NCBI RefSeq assembly: GCF_019049755.1
Contig: NZ_JAFMOS010000634.1
Location: 1-41,541, forward strand
Length of the DNA stretch: 41,541 nucleotides
From: Rahnella perminowiae
Lineage (GTDB): Bacteria; Pseudomonadota; Gammaproteobacteria; Enterobacterales; Enterobacteriaceae
Reading direction: 5' to 3'
Below are positions 31,309-41,541 of this stretch, one piece after another. Below the pieces are notes generated by a model. It made no database searches, was not told the DNA's origin, and saw only the letters and a program-made list of their open reading frames with translations. A program made the translations under genes and the position numbers. Within the stretch, counting starts at the first letter, position 1. Each line of letters begins with the position of its first letter.

Positions 31309-32513
31309 CGGGCACTCCTTACAAACGCCTGGGCTTTTGCCAGCCGCGTTTCAAAATCCACTCGCAGCAATAACACGATTGCCGTCGACATAATTAACAG
31401 GCTCGAACCGCCGTAACTGATGAGCGGCAGTGTCAGACCTTTCGTTGGCAACATGCCCGCCGCGGCTCCGACGTTAACCAACGCCTGAAAGCTGAACCAT
31501 ACGCCAATTGAACAGGCTAAGAACCCGGAAAAACGCTGGTCAGTTTCTAACGCCCTGCGTCCGATAGACATGGCGCGAAAAGCGACGAAGAATACCATTA
31601 ACAGGGCTAAAACCACACCGAAATACCCCAACTCTTCACCTAAAATGGAGAAGATAAAGTCAGTATGTGCTTCAGGTAAATACTCCAGTTTCTGGACTGA
31701 ATTACCTAATCCCTGCCCCCAGAATTCCCCACGACCAAATGCCATCAGTGACTGCGTTAACTGGTAGCCACTACCAAACGGATCCGCCCACGGATTCCAG
31801 AACGATGTCACACGACGCATACGGTATGGCTCGGCAAGAACCAGCAGTACTACGGCGAATACGCCCGAACCGATAATGGCCAGGAACTGCCACATCTTGG
31901 CACCCGCCAGGAATAACATCGCCAGCGTAGTGATAAACAGCACAACCACCGTACCGAGGTCAGGCTGAGCCAACAGCAATACGGCCAGCACCACCATCAC
32001 GCCCATGGGTTTGCAGAAGCCCCAAAAGTTACTGCGCACTTCATCCACTTTGCGCACCAGATAGCTGGCGAGGTAGCAAAACAGTGACAACTTGGAGAAC
32101 TCTGCTGGCTGAATACGCAGGGGTCCGAGAGAAATCCAGCGTGATGCCCCGTTAACCGAGCTACCCACAACCAGCACCACCAGCAGCATGATCACCGACA
32201 GCAGTAGCAGAACGTTGCTGTACTTCTGCCAGACCGCCATCGGCACGCGTAATGTCACCAGCGATAAACCAAACGCCAGACCGAGATAAATGGCATCGCG
32301 TTTAGCAAACAAAAACGGGTCATCTGCCAGACGCTGGCCAATCGGCATTGAGGCCGATGTCACCATCACGAAGCCGACGATAGCCAATCCGAATGTCAGC
32401 CACAGCAACGTCCGGTCATACAACACCAGTGTGACGGAGTCGTTTTCTTTGGAGCCCATCACCCAGTCATTAAACTTGGCGGCGAGGCTCAGCCCGGGGA
32501 TCCGAATCCTCAT
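31305..32513 (-). CDS. ftsW: Septal peptidoglycan glycosyltransferase FtsW (SEDS family)
   Basis: FtsW is the SEDS polymerase that works with FtsI to make septal glycan strands from lipid II. The product is 402 residues (E. coli is 414). About 10 membrane helices are visible. The SEDS motifs include [33 protein letters not shown], the loop [31 protein letters not shown] and [13 protein letters not shown]. The N-terminus [20 protein letters not shown] is cytoplasmic. It overlaps murD and murG by 4 bp each. Confidence 0.97.
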   Translation of the reverse strand: MRIRIPGLSLAAKFNDWVMGSKENDSVTLVLYDRTLLWLTFGLAIVGFVMVTSASMPIGQRLADDPFLFAKRDAIYLGLAFGLSLVTLRVPMAVWQKYSNVLLLLSVIMLLVVLVVGSSVNGASRWISLGPLRIQPAEFSKLSLFCYLASYLVRKVDEVRSNFWGFCKPMGVMVVLAVLLLAQPDLGTVVVLFITTLAMLFLAGAKMWQFLAIIGSGVFAVVLLVLAEPYRMRRVTSFWNPWADPFGSGYQLTQSLMAFGRGEFWGQGLGNSVQKLEYLPEAHTDFIFSILGEELGYFGVVLALLMVFFVAFRAMSIGRRALETDQRFSGFLACSIGVWFSFQALVNVGAAAGMLPTKGLTLPLISYGGSSLLIMSTAIVLLLRVDFETRLAKAQAFVRSAR

Positions 32514-33829
32514 GAGCCCAGCTCCTTCGCCAGCGCGGTAAAGACATCGCCGCGTTGTTCAAAACTGCGGAACTGATCCAGGCTCGCGCAGGCTGGCGAC
32601 AGTAAAACCATGTCCCCGGAAGCCACACGCGTGCTGATATCACGCATCGCCTGTTCCATCGTTTCAAACAGGGAGGAAACCTCAGGACGCAAATCCGCAA
32701 GCTCCGCACCATCACGCCCAAAACAATAAATACGTAACTTATCGCCTTGCAGATAGCGCGTCAGTGGCGAGAAATCAGCTGATTTCCCGTCTCCGCCCAA
32801 CAGCAGGTGCAACGTGCCTTCAACATGCAGCCCGTTTAATGCCGCTTCGGTGCTGCCCACATTGGTGGCCTTCGAATCATTAATCCAGCGCACGCCGTTA
32901 TGCTGCCATGCCAGCTGGAAACGGTGAGCCAGACCGGTAAAGGTCGTCAGCGCTTTCAGACTGGATGCATGAGGGATACCGACCGCATCCGCCAGCGCCA
33001 GCGCCGCCAGGGCATTGGTATAGTTATGGCGTCCTGTGAGCGGCATTTCGCGGGTATTCAGGACTTTCTCACCACGGACACGCAACCAGATATCATCTTG
33101 CTGACGGGTCAGATGGTAATCACCCACATCGACGCCAAAACTCACACAACGTTTATCCGCACCACGTACCGGCATGGTCAGCGCATCGTCGGCATTAACG
33201 ACACACAATGCTGCGTTCTCGTAAACCTTCAGCTTGGCTGCCCGGTATTGCTGCAAACCAAACGGATAGCGATCCATATGGTCTTCAGTTACGTTAAGAA
33301 TGGTCGCCGCAGCCGCGTGCAGACTGTGCGTGGTTTCAAGCTGGAAGCTGGAGAGCTCAAGCACAAACAAATCATATTCGTGATCCAACATAGTCAGCAC
33401 AGGCAAACCGATATTACCGCCTACGCCCGTGCGCCATCCGGCCGCTTTCGCCATCTCGCCAACCAGCGTGGTGACGGTGCTTTTGCCGTTCGAACCGGTA
33501 ATGGCGACGATCGGGGTTTGCGTTTCACGGCAGAACAATTCGATATCGCCGATGATTTCCACGCCTGCGTCTGCAGCAGCGCTGAGTGCCGGCGTTGCCA
33601 GCGCAACACCCGGACTTGAAATGATCAAATCCGCGTCCAGCAGCCAGTCTTCATTGAGCGAACCGAGGTGACACTCAATGTTATCCGCCAGTTTATCGAG
33701 CCCTGGCGGGCTGACGCGGGTATCAATAACACGCGGCGTTACGCCACGTGCTGCAAAGAAATCAACACAAGAGAGGCCGGTAAGACCCAGCCCGATGATG
33801 ACCACTTTTTTACCCTGATAGTCAGCCAT
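32510..33829 (-). CDS. murD: UDP-N-acetylmuramoyl-L-alanine--D-glutamate ligase
   Basis: MurD adds D-Glu to UDP-MurNAc-L-Ala. The product is 439 residues (E. coli is 438). The N-terminal nucleotide fold has [21 protein letters not shown]. The P-loop [18 protein letters not shown] lies near residue 110. [22 protein letters not shown] and the final [18 protein letters not shown] are hallmark Mur ligase segments. The ATG at 33829 lies 2 bp after the mraY stop; the last 4 bp overlap ftsW. Confidence 0.97.
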   Translation of the reverse strand: MADYQGKKVVIIGLGLTGLSCVDFFAARGVTPRVIDTRVSPPGLDKLADNIECHLGSLNEDWLLDADLIISSPGVALATPALSAAADAGVEIIGDIELFCRETQTPIVAITGSNGKSTVTTLVGEMAKAAGWRTGVGGNIGLPVLTMLDHEYDLFVLELSSFQLETTHSLHAAAATILNVTEDHMDRYPFGLQQYRAAKLKVYENAALCVVNADDALTMPVRGADKRCVSFGVDVGDYHLTRQQDDIWLRVRGEKVLNTREMPLTGRHNYTNALAALALADAVGIPHASSLKALTTFTGLAHRFQLAWQHNGVRWINDSKATNVGSTEAALNGLHVEGTLHLLLGGDGKSADFSPLTRYLQGDKLRIYCFGRDGAELADLRPEVSSLFETMEQAMRDISTRVASGDMVLLSPACASLDQFRSFEQRGDVFTALAKELGS

Positions 33830-33831
33830 AT

Positions 33832-34914
33832 TTATCGTACCTTCAGCGTCGCCAGGCCAATCAGCACCAGCATCAGCGAAATAATCCAGAAACGCACAAT
33901 GACGCGCGGTTCCGGCCAGCCTTTAAGTTCATAGTGATGATGAATCGGCGCCATACGGAAAATACGCTGCCCACGTAACTTAAAGGACCCGACCTGCAGG
34001 ATGACCGACAGCGTTTCGACAACAAACACACCGCCCATAATCACCAGTAAGAACTCCTGACGCAGCAGCACGGCGATAGTACCCAGCGCGCCTCCCAAAG
34101 CCAGAGAGCCGACATCCCCCATGAAAACTTGTGCCGGATAGGTGTTGAACCACAGGAACCCCAGCCCGGCACCGACAATGGCAGTACACACGATCACCAG
34201 CTCACCGGCATGGCGCAGATACGGAATGTGCAGATAGCTGGCGAAATTCATGTTACCGGTCGCCCATGCCACCAGCGCAAACCCCGCCGCGACGAAAACC
34301 GTTGGCATAATCGCCAGACCATCCAGACCGTCCGTCAGATTTACTGCGTTACTGGTACCGACAATCACAAAATAGCTCAGCAGGATGTACATCAAACCCA
34401 GCTGCGGCATGATGTCTTTAAAGAACGGCACCACGAGCTCGGTCGCAGGCGTGTCTTTACCAATGGCATACATCGTGAAGGCCGCCGCCAGCGCAATCAC
34501 GGACTGCCAGAAATATTTCCAACGGGCAATCAGGCCCTTGGTGTCTTTACGCACGACTTTGCGGTAGTCATCGATAAAGCCCACCCCCCCGTAACCCAGC
34601 AATACGAACAGTACACACCACACGTACGGGTTGGACGGATAGGCCCACATCAATACGGAAATCGTGATAGACGCCAGAATCATCAGGCCGCCCATCGTCG
34701 GTGTACCACGTTTACTGAAATGTGATTCCGGGCCGTCGTTACGCACAACCTGACCGAAAGACATTTTCTGCAGGCGGGCAATCATGCGAGGCCCGATCCA
34801 TAACGACAGGAACAACGCGGTCAGCAGGCTGACAATGGCGCGAAACGTCAGGTAAGAAAAGACGTTGAAGCCGGAATAATATTTGACCAAGTGTTCGGCC
34901 AGCCAAACTAACAT
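33832..34914 (-). CDS. mraY: Phospho-N-acetylmuramoyl-pentapeptide transferase MraY
   Basis: MraY is an inner-membrane enzyme that transfers phospho-MurNAc-pentapeptide to undecaprenyl phosphate, making lipid I. The product is 360 residues, the E. coli length, with about 10 membrane helices. The Mg-binding Asp115-Asp116 are in FIDDYRKVV. The second catalytic loop is [16 protein letters not shown]. The C-terminal [15 protein letters not shown] motif carries the conserved histidines. It overlaps murF by 7 bp and ends 2 bp before murD. Confidence 0.98.
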   Translation of the reverse strand: MLVWLAEHLVKYYSGFNVFSYLTFRAIVSLLTALFLSLWIGPRMIARLQKMSFGQVVRNDGPESHFSKRGTPTMGGLMILASITISVLMWAYPSNPYVWCVLFVLLGYGGVGFIDDYRKVVRKDTKGLIARWKYFWQSVIALAAAFTMYAIGKDTPATELVVPFFKDIMPQLGLMYILLSYFVIVGTSNAVNLTDGLDGLAIMPTVFVAAGFALVAWATGNMNFASYLHIPYLRHAGELVIVCTAIVGAGLGFLWFNTYPAQVFMGDVGSLALGGALGTIAVLLRQEFLLVIMGGVFVVETLSVILQVGSFKLRGQRIFRMAPIHHHYELKGWPEPRVIVRFWIISLMLVLIGLATLKVR

Positions 34915-36269
34915 GTTGCATTCTCCTGTAACGCGCGTACTACCTGCTCCATTGCGGCACTACGTGAACCTTTAATTAAAACGGTAATTACCGCATGTTC
35001 AGACAGTAAGCTCGTTAAACGGGCCGTCAGGGCTGCCTTATCTTCCAGATGTTCACCACACCCGCTGACATCACTGATGATGCGGCTGTCATGACCAATA
35101 CTGAATACCTTGTCGATACCGGCGTCGCGGATAGCTTCGCCGACCTGGCGGTGGCAGCTTTCGCTTTCAGCGCCCAGTTCCGCCATATCGCCTACCGCCA
35201 TTACGCGGTATCCCGGCATCTCTGCCAGCACCTGTGCGGCAGCGGTCATGGAACCGACGTTGGCGTTGTAGCTGTCATCGAGCAAAGTTTTGCCGTCGCA
35301 AAGTGCGATAGGGAACAGACGCCCTTTGACGGATTGCAATGTCGCCAGCCCGGCGCGCACGTTTTCCAGCGATGCGCCTACAGACAGCGCCAGCGCGGCC
35401 GCAGCCAGGGCATTGGCGATGTTGTGACGGCCAGGCACCGGCAGTGAAACGTCAATGTTTCCCTGAGGAGAATGCAGCGTGAATGCGGTATTTAACGGGC
35501 TGAGCTTGACGTCAGTTGCACTGAAATCGATGCCTTCAGCAAGAATCGGGGAGAAACGCCAGACAGTTTTGCCGTTAAGCTTGTGCTGCCAGTTGGCATA
35601 ATCATTGTTGTCCGCATTAATAACGGCAATGCCTTTTTTCGGCAGCCCTTCGAAAATCTCGCCTTTCGCACGGGCCACGCCGGCAAGGGAACCGAAACCT
35701 TCCAGATGTGCGGCAGACAGGTTATTTACCAGCGCCGTCTCAGGCCGCGCCAGCGCAGTGGTATAGGCGATTTCACCCGGATGATTCGCGCCCATTTCTA
35801 TCACAGCAAAATCATGTTCTGCCGTCAGTCGCAGCAATGTCAGCGGAACACCAATATCGTTATTGAAGTTACCTGCGGTATACAGCACATTGCCGCACTC
35901 GCGCAAAATCGCCGCTGTCATCTCTTTCACAGAAGTCTTGCCGGAAGACCCCGTCAGACCAACGACTCGGGCAGGAACCTGCTGACGCACCCAACCGCCC
36001 AGTTGTCCGAGTGCAATACGAGTGTCCGTTACCAGGAGTTGAGGAACATCCACCGGTAAGCGCTTACTTACCAGTAAAGCCGCGGAACCGGCTTTTACGG
36101 CATCAACCGCAAAGTCATGGGCATCAAATTTTTCGCCTTTGAGTGCCACAAACAAACCGCCTTCGGTCACCTGACGGGTATCGGTCGTTACACTGTCAAT
36201 TTGGGTATCAACCCCGATAAGCTCAGCGTTGAGCGCATCGGCCAGAGTTTGCAGGGAAACGCGGATCAT
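34908..36269 (-). CDS. murF: UDP-N-acetylmuramoyl-tripeptide--D-alanyl-D-alanine ligase
   Basis: MurF adds the D-Ala-D-Ala made by DdlB to the tripeptide, completing the pentapeptide. The product is 453 residues (E. coli is 452). The P-loop [19 protein letters not shown] is near residues 104-122. The motifs [29 protein letters not shown] and [20 protein letters not shown] are typical. The C-terminal domain has [13 protein letters not shown]-type residues ([11 protein letters not shown]). It overlaps murE by 4 bp and mraY by 7 bp. Confidence 0.96.
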   Translation of the reverse strand: MIRVSLQTLADALNAELIGVDTQIDSVTTDTRQVTEGGLFVALKGEKFDAHDFAVDAVKAGSAALLVSKRLPVDVPQLLVTDTRIALGQLGGWVRQQVPARVVGLTGSSGKTSVKEMTAAILRECGNVLYTAGNFNNDIGVPLTLLRLTAEHDFAVIEMGANHPGEIAYTTALARPETALVNNLSAAHLEGFGSLAGVARAKGEIFEGLPKKGIAVINADNNDYANWQHKLNGKTVWRFSPILAEGIDFSATDVKLSPLNTAFTLHSPQGNIDVSLPVPGRHNIANALAAAALALSVGASLENVRAGLATLQSVKGRLFPIALCDGKTLLDDSYNANVGSMTAAAQVLAEMPGYRVMAVGDMAELGAESESCHRQVGEAIRDAGIDKVFSIGHDSRIISDVSGCGEHLEDKAALTARLTSLLSEHAVITVLIKGSRSAAMEQVVRALQENATC

Positions 36270-37753
36270 GCGATCACCCCCAGCAAACGAGCGACCGTAA
36301 CGCGGTCGGAATAATCGAGACGCTGATTGCCGACAAGCTGGTAATCCTCATGCCCTTTACCGGCAATCAACACGACATCATCTTCTTTAGCCTGCATGAT
36401 CGCACTGGTGACTGCTTCTGCGCGGCCATGAATTTCCTGCGCGCGCCCGGCATCAAGCAGGCCTGCAAGAATATCGGCAACGATAGCGCGAGGCTCTTCA
36501 CTGCGGGGATTATCATCGGTAACAATCACGCGGTCGGCGTATTGCTCAGCGATACCGCCCATCAGCGGACGCTTGCCTTTGTCACGATCGCCACCGCAAC
36601 CAAAGACACACCACAATGTGCCACGACAATGCAGACGTGCTGCCGCCAGGGCTTTTTCCAGTGCATCAGGCGTATGAGCATAATCAACCACTGCAGTGGG
36701 TTTACCCGGCGCATTGAAAACTTCCATGCGACCGCAGACCGGTTGCAACTGAGAGGCTGTCGCCAGCAATTGTGCCAGCGGATAGTCCAGAGAAAGCAGC
36801 GTTGCCAAGGCAACCAGCAGGTTACTGACGTTGAATGCGCCCATCAGGCGGCTCTCCAGCCGGCCTTCGCCCCAGCTGGAATCGATGTTTACGGTGGCAC
36901 CGTTATCGTGATAATTCACGCTACGGGCTACCAGCCAGCGGCCATTCCAGCCTGCCGGAATTTTGTCTTCCATGCTGACCGCAATCGCATTTGGCGTTTT
37001 TGCCAGCCAGCGTGCGCCAACGTGATCGTCAGCATTAATAATTTTTTGGCCGACCTGATGTGAAGCGAAAAGCTGCCATTTGGCGTCTTCATAGCTTTGC
37101 ATATCACCATGATAATCAAGGTGATCACGACTCAGGTTGGTAAATGCGGCAGCGGCAAAGGGCAGTGCGGCAACACGATGCTGAACCAGCCCGTGTGAAG
37201 AAACTTCCATTGCAGCAAAAGTTGCGCCCTGTTTCACCAGATCAGCCAGAATATGCTGAACCTGTACGGCAGAACCGGTGGTGTTTTCGGCGGGCACGAC
37301 GCTATCCAGCAACCCGTTGCCCACGGTGCCCATGACGGCACTGGTTTCGCCCAGCAACTGGCTCCACTGCGCCAGCAGTTGCGTGGTGGTGGTTTTGCCA
37401 TTGGTGCCTGTTACGCCAACAAGACGTAATGTTTTGCCCGGCTGCTGGTAAAAACGGCCCGCCAGCTGTGACAGCAAAATATTTAAATCTTCCAGATAAA
37501 CGACCGGTACACCATGCATCTGGCAGACCGTTCCGTGCTTTTGTTCACCTTTTGCCTCGGCCACCACGGCGGCGACGCCCTGAGCAATTGCCTGGGGAAT
37601 AAAACGACGCCCGTCACTGGTATGGCCTGAAACCGCGACAAACAGATCGCCGGCAGCTGCAACGCGGCTGTCCAGAATCATGTCTTTTAGCGCTACCGCC
37701 GGGGCATCACTCACCCAGGGCGCTAAGATGTCGCGCAAATTACGATCTGCCAC
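36266..37753 (-). CDS. murE: UDP-MurNAc-L-Ala-D-Glu--meso-diaminopimelate ligase
   Basis: MurE adds meso-diaminopimelate to the growing stem peptide. The product is 495 residues, like E. coli. The P-loop is [18 protein letters not shown] near residues 113-131. The DNPRSEEP motif that selects diaminopimelate over lysine is present, so this cell should have DAP-type peptidoglycan. The start is a GTG at 37753 (GTGGCAGATCGT) with GAGG six bases upstream; E. coli murE also starts with GTG. It overlaps the ftsI end by 14 bp and murF by 4 bp. Confidence 0.97.
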   Translation of the reverse strand: MADRNLRDILAPWVSDAPAVALKDMILDSRVAAAGDLFVAVSGHTSDGRRFIPQAIAQGVAAVVAEAKGEQKHGTVCQMHGVPVVYLEDLNILLSQLAGRFYQQPGKTLRLVGVTGTNGKTTTTQLLAQWSQLLGETSAVMGTVGNGLLDSVVPAENTTGSAVQVQHILADLVKQGATFAAMEVSSHGLVQHRVAALPFAAAAFTNLSRDHLDYHGDMQSYEDAKWQLFASHQVGQKIINADDHVGARWLAKTPNAIAVSMEDKIPAGWNGRWLVARSVNYHDNGATVNIDSSWGEGRLESRLMGAFNVSNLLVALATLLSLDYPLAQLLATASQLQPVCGRMEVFNAPGKPTAVVDYAHTPDALEKALAAARLHCRGTLWCVFGCGGDRDKGKRPLMGGIAEQYADRVIVTDDNPRSEEPRAIVADILAGLLDAGRAQEIHGRAEAVTSAIMQAKEDDVVLIAGKGHEDYQLVGNQRLDYSDRVTVARLLGVIA

Positions 37754-39503
37754 CTGAAGCCTCTTTTTGATTATTCACTATGTCTGCGTTTTCATCGGCA
37801 GTCAGCGCATCTGGTTCAACGTTCATGGTACGCAATACCCCGCCCATGATGGCGCCAAACACCGGTGCGGAAACGGCCCCACCGTAATATTTCCCTGCCT
37901 GTGGATCGTTGATAACCACGACAAGGGCAAATCTTGGATTGCTTGCTGGCGCAACGCCGGCGGTATAGGCAATGTATTTATTAACGTATTTCCCGTCCGG
38001 CCCGACCTTTTTCGCGGTACCGGTTTTGATCGCAATGCGGTAGCCCTTGATCGCCGCTTTCACACCGCCACCGCCGGGCAGCGCCACGCTTTCCATCATA
38101 TGTACGACGGTACGCACCAGTGGTTCAGGGAAAACGCGCTCGCCGGAAACCGGCGGATCAACCCGGGTAATCGACAACGGGCGATAAACGCCCATGCTGC
38201 CGATGGTTGCATAGACTCGCGCTAGCTGGAGAGGTGTCACCATTAGCCCGTAGCCGAAAGAGAAGGTGGCCCTCTCTATGTCAGACCACCGTTGTTTTTT
38301 AGGGTATAAGCCACTGCTTTCTCCGACCAGCCCCAAATTGGTCGGTTTTCCCAATCCGAATCGCGAGTAAGTGTCTACCAGCTCTGCGGATGGCATCGAT
38401 AACGCCAGTCGTGAAACACCAACGTTACTCGACTTCTGCAAGATACCCGTGACGGAAAGTTCCGCGTAACGGGCCACATCTTTAATCTCATGACCGTTAA
38501 TCCGGTACGGCAAGGTATTGAGTACGCTGTTCTCGCGCACCACACCATTTTTCAATGCCGTCATCACTACCATCGGTTTCACGGTTGAACCCGGTTCGAA
38601 GATATCGGTGATGGCGCGGTTACGCATCACGTCTTTTGGCGTATCCGGCATGTTATTTGGGTTGTAGGACGGGCTGTTGGCCATCGCCAGAACTTCACCG
38701 GTTTGCACATCGACCAGCACCGCAGTGCCCGACTCCGCTTTATTGAATGCCACCGCGTTATTGAGCTCGCGGTAAACCAGCGCCTGCAAACGCTCATCGA
38801 TGCTCAGCGCCAGATTGTGTGCCGCCTGGCTGTCTACGGTAGAAATATCTTCGATAACGCGACCGAAGCGGTCTTTACGAATAGTTCGCTCGCCCGGTTT
38901 ACCGGTCAGCCAGCGGTCAAAACTCTTCTCAACGCCTTCAATACCTTCGCCGTCGATATTGGTGACGCCAATAACATGCGATGTCACCTGCCCGGCAGGG
39001 TAATAGCGGCGGGATTCCTGACGCAGGGAAATTCCCGGCAGTTTGAGTTTACGAATATATTCGCCGACCGCAGGATTGACCTGGCGTGCCAGATAGACAA
39101 AGCGTCCGTTGGGATTGGCAGTAATACGGGAAGAAAGCTGAGCAAGCGGCATATTCAGCGCATCGGCCAGTGCTTTCCATTTGGTATCGGTGGTGATACC
39201 GCCGCGATCGCTAATTTCTTTAGGGTCAGCCCAGATGGCGTTAACCGGCACACTGACCGCCAGCGGGCGACCTGAGCGATCAGTAATCATGCCACGGGAT
39301 GTGGGAATGGTTTGTACGCGCAGGGAACGCAGGTCGCCTTCCTTCACCAGCTTATCCGGATTAATCACCTGCAGATACGCCACGCGCAACATCAGGCCAA
39401 CCAATGCCAGCAGGATACAGGCGCACAACAACGCAAAACGCCAGCTGATGAAGCTGGCTTGGTTTTCGGGACGCTTTAACTTCGCGGTGCGTGTTGCTTT
39501 CAT
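37740..39503 (-). CDS. ftsI: Septal peptidoglycan transpeptidase FtsI (penicillin-binding protein 3)
   Basis: FtsI is the class B PBP that crosslinks septal peptidoglycan, paired with FtsW. The product is 587 residues (E. coli is 588). It has a short cytoplasmic tail, one membrane helix at about 23-45, a dimerisation domain, and a transpeptidase domain. The active-site Ser306 is in STVK, SSN is at 358-360, and KTGT is at 493-496. The loop before SSN reads [10 protein letters not shown] with no duplicated YRIN insert, so this is the wild-type form. The C-terminal tail should be cut by Prc, as in E. coli. It overlaps murE by 14 bp and lies 26 bp after ftsL. Confidence 0.97.
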   Translation of the reverse strand: MKATRTAKLKRPENQASFISWRFALLCACILLALVGLMLRVAYLQVINPDKLVKEGDLRSLRVQTIPTSRGMITDRSGRPLAVSVPVNAIWADPKEISDRGGITTDTKWKALADALNMPLAQLSSRITANPNGRFVYLARQVNPAVGEYIRKLKLPGISLRQESRRYYPAGQVTSHVIGVTNIDGEGIEGVEKSFDRWLTGKPGERTIRKDRFGRVIEDISTVDSQAAHNLALSIDERLQALVYRELNNAVAFNKAESGTAVLVDVQTGEVLAMANSPSYNPNNMPDTPKDVMRNRAITDIFEPGSTVKPMVVMTALKNGVVRENSVLNTLPYRINGHEIKDVARYAELSVTGILQKSSNVGVSRLALSMPSAELVDTYSRFGLGKPTNLGLVGESSGLYPKKQRWSDIERATFSFGYGLMVTPLQLARVYATIGSMGVYRPLSITRVDPPVSGERVFPEPLVRTVVHMMESVALPGGGGVKAAIKGYRIAIKTGTAKKVGPDGKYVNKYIAYTAGVAPASNPRFALVVVINDPQAGKYYGGAVSAPVFGAIMGGVLRTMNVEPDALTADENADIVNNQKEASGGRS

Positions 39504-39529
39504 TCGCTGCCTGTATTCTCCGTGGGCAT

Positions 39530-39850
39530 TTAAGGTTGAACCACAATAATTTCTTGAGATGGATCAACGTGTTGCATCTGCAATTTCTCCGTTGCGATGC
39601 GTTCCACCCGGCTGTGATCGCCGAGGGCGTTCTCTTCAAGGATCAGGTTGCGCCATTCAATATCCAGCGCATCCCTTTCCAGGACTAATTGTTCGCGCTG
39701 AGCCGTCAGCAAACGCGTACGGTGAGCGGTAGTGACCACTAAAATTGCACTGACCAAAACGGCGATCATCAGAATTAACGGGATTTTGCCGTTGCGAAGA
39801 ATATCGCCGGCGATCACTCCCACTAATCCGTGGCGTTCGTTGCCTATCAC
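39530..39850 (-). CDS. ftsL: Cell division protein FtsL
   Basis: FtsL is a small bitopic protein that with FtsB and FtsQ signals to FtsW-FtsI. The product is 106 residues, about 15 fewer than E. coli (121); the difference is a shorter cytoplasmic N-terminus. One membrane helix ([20 protein letters not shown]) is followed by a periplasmic coiled coil. From [20 protein letters not shown] onward it is nearly identical to E. coli. The start is a GTG at 39850 that overlaps the rsmH stop by 4 bp (GTGA). Confidence 0.94.
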   Translation of the reverse strand: MIGNERHGLVGVIAGDILRNGKIPLILMIAVLVSAILVVTTAHRTRLLTAQREQLVLERDALDIEWRNLILEENALGDHSRVERIATEKLQMQHVDPSQEIIVVQP

Positions 39851-40788
39851 GCTGTTGTTCTCTCAGCAAAACGCAGAACAGAACTGCGGGCCCGTGGGTT
39901 TTCGGCCACTTCGGCTTCAGAGGGCATCATTTTCCCGACTGATTTCAGTGAACGTCCGCCAAGTTCTGCGATTTGTGCTTCCGTCATCGGAATACCGGCC
40001 GGCACCTGCGCGCCACGGCTATGCTGACGGATGAAACGTTTTACAATCCGGTCTTCAAGAGAGTGGAAGCTGATCACGGATAAACGGCCTTCAGGCGCCA
40101 GAATTTCCAGTGCGCCATCCAGCGCGCGTTCAATCTCTTCCAGTTCACTGTTGATATAGATACGGATCGCCTGGAAACTGCGTGTGGCCGGGTGTTTGTG
40201 CTTCTCACGTACTGGCGAGGCATTAGCGATCAAATCCGCCAGTTCCTTGGTCCGTGTCATCGGCAATTCGCGGTTACGCTCGACGATCGCGCGTGCGATA
40301 CGTTTGGCAAAACGCTCTTCACCAAACGTTTTCAACACCCAGGCAATATCTTCAGCTTCAGCTTTCATCAGCCACTCAGCAGCTGAATAACCTCGGGTCG
40401 GATCCATACGCATATCCAGTGGCCCGTCACGCATGAAGGAGAATCCACGTTCAGGATCGTCAAGCTGCGGAGAGGAAACACCTAAATCCAGTAAGACGCC
40501 GTCGATCTTGCCTTCCAGACCACGATCCCGCGCATAGTCAGCAAGGTTGGAAAAAGGTCCGTGAACAATGGAAAAACGGGGATCATCAATAGATTCTGCG
40601 GCTTTGATCGCTTGTGGATCGCGATCAATCGCCAGCAAGCGTCCGTCCGGCCCAAGCTGGGACAGAATCAAACGTGAATGGCCACCACGGCCAAAAGTTC
40701 CGTCTATGTAAATGCCGTCCTGTTGAATGTTGAGGCCGTTAACGGCTTCATCCAGCAAAACGGAAGTGTGTTTATAGTTTTCAACCAT
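39847..40788 (-). CDS. rsmH: 16S rRNA m4C1402 methyltransferase RsmH (MraW)
   Basis: RsmH uses S-adenosylmethionine to methylate N4 of cytidine 1402 in the 16S rRNA decoding centre. The product is 313 residues, as in E. coli. Its motifs include [11 protein letters not shown], the SAM-binding [19 protein letters not shown], the second SAM segment [20 protein letters not shown], and the late [14 protein letters not shown]. It lies 2 bp after mraZ and overlaps ftsL by 4 bp. Confidence 0.97.
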   Translation of the reverse strand: MVENYKHTSVLLDEAVNGLNIQQDGIYIDGTFGRGGHSRLILSQLGPDGRLLAIDRDPQAIKAAESIDDPRFSIVHGPFSNLADYARDRGLEGKIDGVLLDLGVSSPQLDDPERGFSFMRDGPLDMRMDPTRGYSAAEWLMKAEAEDIAWVLKTFGEERFAKRIARAIVERNRELPMTRTKELADLIANASPVREKHKHPATRSFQAIRIYINSELEEIERALDGALEILAPEGRLSVISFHSLEDRIVKRFIRQHSRGAQVPAGIPMTEAQIAELGGRSLKSVGKMMPSEAEVAENPRARSSVLRFAERTTA

Positions 40789-40790
40789 GC

Positions 40791-41249
40791 TTATAATGAC
40801 AAGTCCTGTAACCGGTCAGAAAGGGGTTCCTGAGACGATTGTTCAGCGTCGATGTCTTCCTTAACTTGTTGATACCAGGTCTGTTCATCCCACAGCTCAA
40901 ACTTGTTGAACTGCCCAACCAGCATCACTTCTTTTGCCAGCCCGGCATGCTGACGTAATGTCGTTGCAATCAGCAGACGTCCGGCGTTATCCATCTGACA
41001 CTCACTGGCATGCCCCAGTAACAGGCGCTGAATACGGCGCTCAACAGGGTTCATGCTCGACAGACGGGACAATTTTTGTTCGATAACTTCCCACTCAGGG
41101 AGGGTGTAAAGAAGAAGGCATGGGTGATGGAGGTCTATGGTACATACCATTTGACCTTGCGATTCTTCGCTCAACAAATCCCGATAACGGGTAGGTACGG
41201 CAAGTCGCCCTTTGCTGTCGAGGTTAACCATCGTCGCGCCACGAAACAT
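40791..41249 (-). CDS. mraZ: Transcriptional regulator MraZ
   Basis: MraZ is an AbrB-fold DNA-binding protein that represses the dcw promoter by binding TGGG direct repeats. The product is 152 residues, the E. coli length. Two SpoVT/AbrB-like repeats are present: [16 protein letters not shown] near residue 9 and [18 protein letters not shown] near residue 82. The ATG at 41249 gives [10 protein letters not shown], the family start. An upstream 18-residue extension runs through the MraZ repeats and is rejected. It is the first gene of the dcw cluster. Confidence 0.96.
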   Translation of the reverse strand: MFRGATMVNLDSKGRLAVPTRYRDLLSEESQGQMVCTIDLHHPCLLLYTLPEWEVIEQKLSRLSSMNPVERRIQRLLLGHASECQMDNAGRLLIATTLRQHAGLAKEVMLVGQFNKFELWDEQTWYQQVKEDIDAEQSSQEPLSDRLQDLSL

Positions 41250-41277
41250 GACCGCTCTACCCCTCTGTGACCCTTTC

Positions 41278-41302
41278 CACCACTTTCCCCCACAAATTCC
41301 CA
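41278..41302 (-). promoter_or_regulatory. MraZ binding repeats
   Basis: Three 5-bp repeats with 5-bp spacers occur on the minus strand: TGGGA (41302-41298), TGGGG (41292-41288) and TGGTG (41282-41278). They lie just downstream of the predicted start of transcription. In E. coli, MraZ binds direct TGGG repeats spaced this way; here the third repeat is degenerate. Confidence 0.75.
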
Positions 41303-41310
41303 CAGAAAAG

Positions 41311-41340
41311 AGTTTACGGATGGTTTTAAAACCTTGTCAA
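41311..41340 (-). promoter_or_regulatory. mraZp: Predicted dcw cluster promoter (Pmra)
   Basis: On the minus strand a consensus -35, TTGACA (41340-41335), is followed after 18 bp by TAAACT (41316-41311). This places transcription start near 41304, directly before the MraZ repeats. It corresponds to Pmra, which drives most of the division cluster in E. coli. The remaining 200 bp to the window edge hold no gene that I can recognise. Confidence 0.75.
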
Positions 41341-41541
41341 GCCAGAGCGGAGACGGTTTGGCAATATTTACGCAGCCACACAAATGCTTAGCGCAATGTG
41401 ATGAGGTTTTTTAGAGGGGGGATAGAAAATAACGTCATGATTAGTTGAAGAAATTTCGGAGGGTTAATAATTTCGTTTAAAAAAAAGCCAAACTGAACAT
41501 TATTTAACTATTTATATTCTTCTGCTATCTAACTCTCATTT

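Noticed and set aside
37740-39503. Possible beta-lactam-resistance insertion (YRIN) in FtsI
   Set aside because: The YRIN here is the single wild-type copy, not a duplication.

Overview
The window looks like a chromosomal segment of a gamma-proteobacterium of the order Enterobacterales. The gene order and near-identical proteins match the Escherichia coli aceF-to-mraZ region. Several details point to a Yersiniaceae-like genome (Rahnella, Serratia or Yersinia relatives) rather than E. coli itself: a DUF721 gene beside secM, a short FtsL, an ERIC repeat, and a sugar cassette between aroP and ampE. The genus is an inference; no rRNA or tRNA gene was seen that could fix it.

Region 1 (1-5506, minus strand) is the pyruvate dehydrogenase operon pdhR-aceE-aceF. 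aceF is complete except for the last base of its stop codon. A perfect PdhR operator lies just downstream of a good promoter ahead of pdhR. Region 2 (5507-10054, plus strand) holds the aromatic amino acid permease aroP, preceded by a TyrR box. An ERIC element follows, then a two-gene carbohydrate cassette: a GPH-family symporter overlapping a GH43 glycosidase, with a strong terminator. This cassette is the main departure from the E. coli order. Region 3 (10095-12569) has ampD-ampE (minus), divergent from nadC (plus). Region 4 (12861-16020, plus) is the type IV pilin and assembly set ppdD-hofB-hofC. A perfect 28-bp palindrome separates it from convergent guaC.

Region 5 (17371-18952, plus) is coaE-zapD-yacG, facing mutT (minus). 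Region 6 (19548-22873, minus) is secM-secA, where SecM is a translational arrest peptide controlling SecA synthesis. Divergent from secM, and filling the lpxC-secM interval, is a plus-strand DUF721 (DciA-like) gene.

Region 7 (23440-41249, minus) is the complete division and cell wall (dcw) cluster. In transcription order it reads mraZ-rsmH-ftsL-ftsI-murE-murF-mraY-murD-ftsW-murG-murC-ddlB-ftsQ-ftsA-ftsZ-lpxC. The genes mostly overlap or nearly touch. They are driven from a mraZ promoter with MraZ repeats near the right edge, and lpxC has its own promoter. Together they make the lipid-linked peptidoglycan precursor (murE, F, D, C, ddlB, mraY, murG) and build the divisome that inserts it at the septum (ftsL, I, W, Q, A, Z).

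Nearly all the coding content is conserved housekeeping DNA and I see no clearly new biological system. The points most worth a second look are the antisense-oriented DUF721 gene beside secM, the variant SecM arrest motif, the inserted GPH/GH43 cassette with a CRP-like site, and several unexplained inverted repeats in the pdhR-aroP, ftsA-ftsZ and pdhR-aceE gaps.
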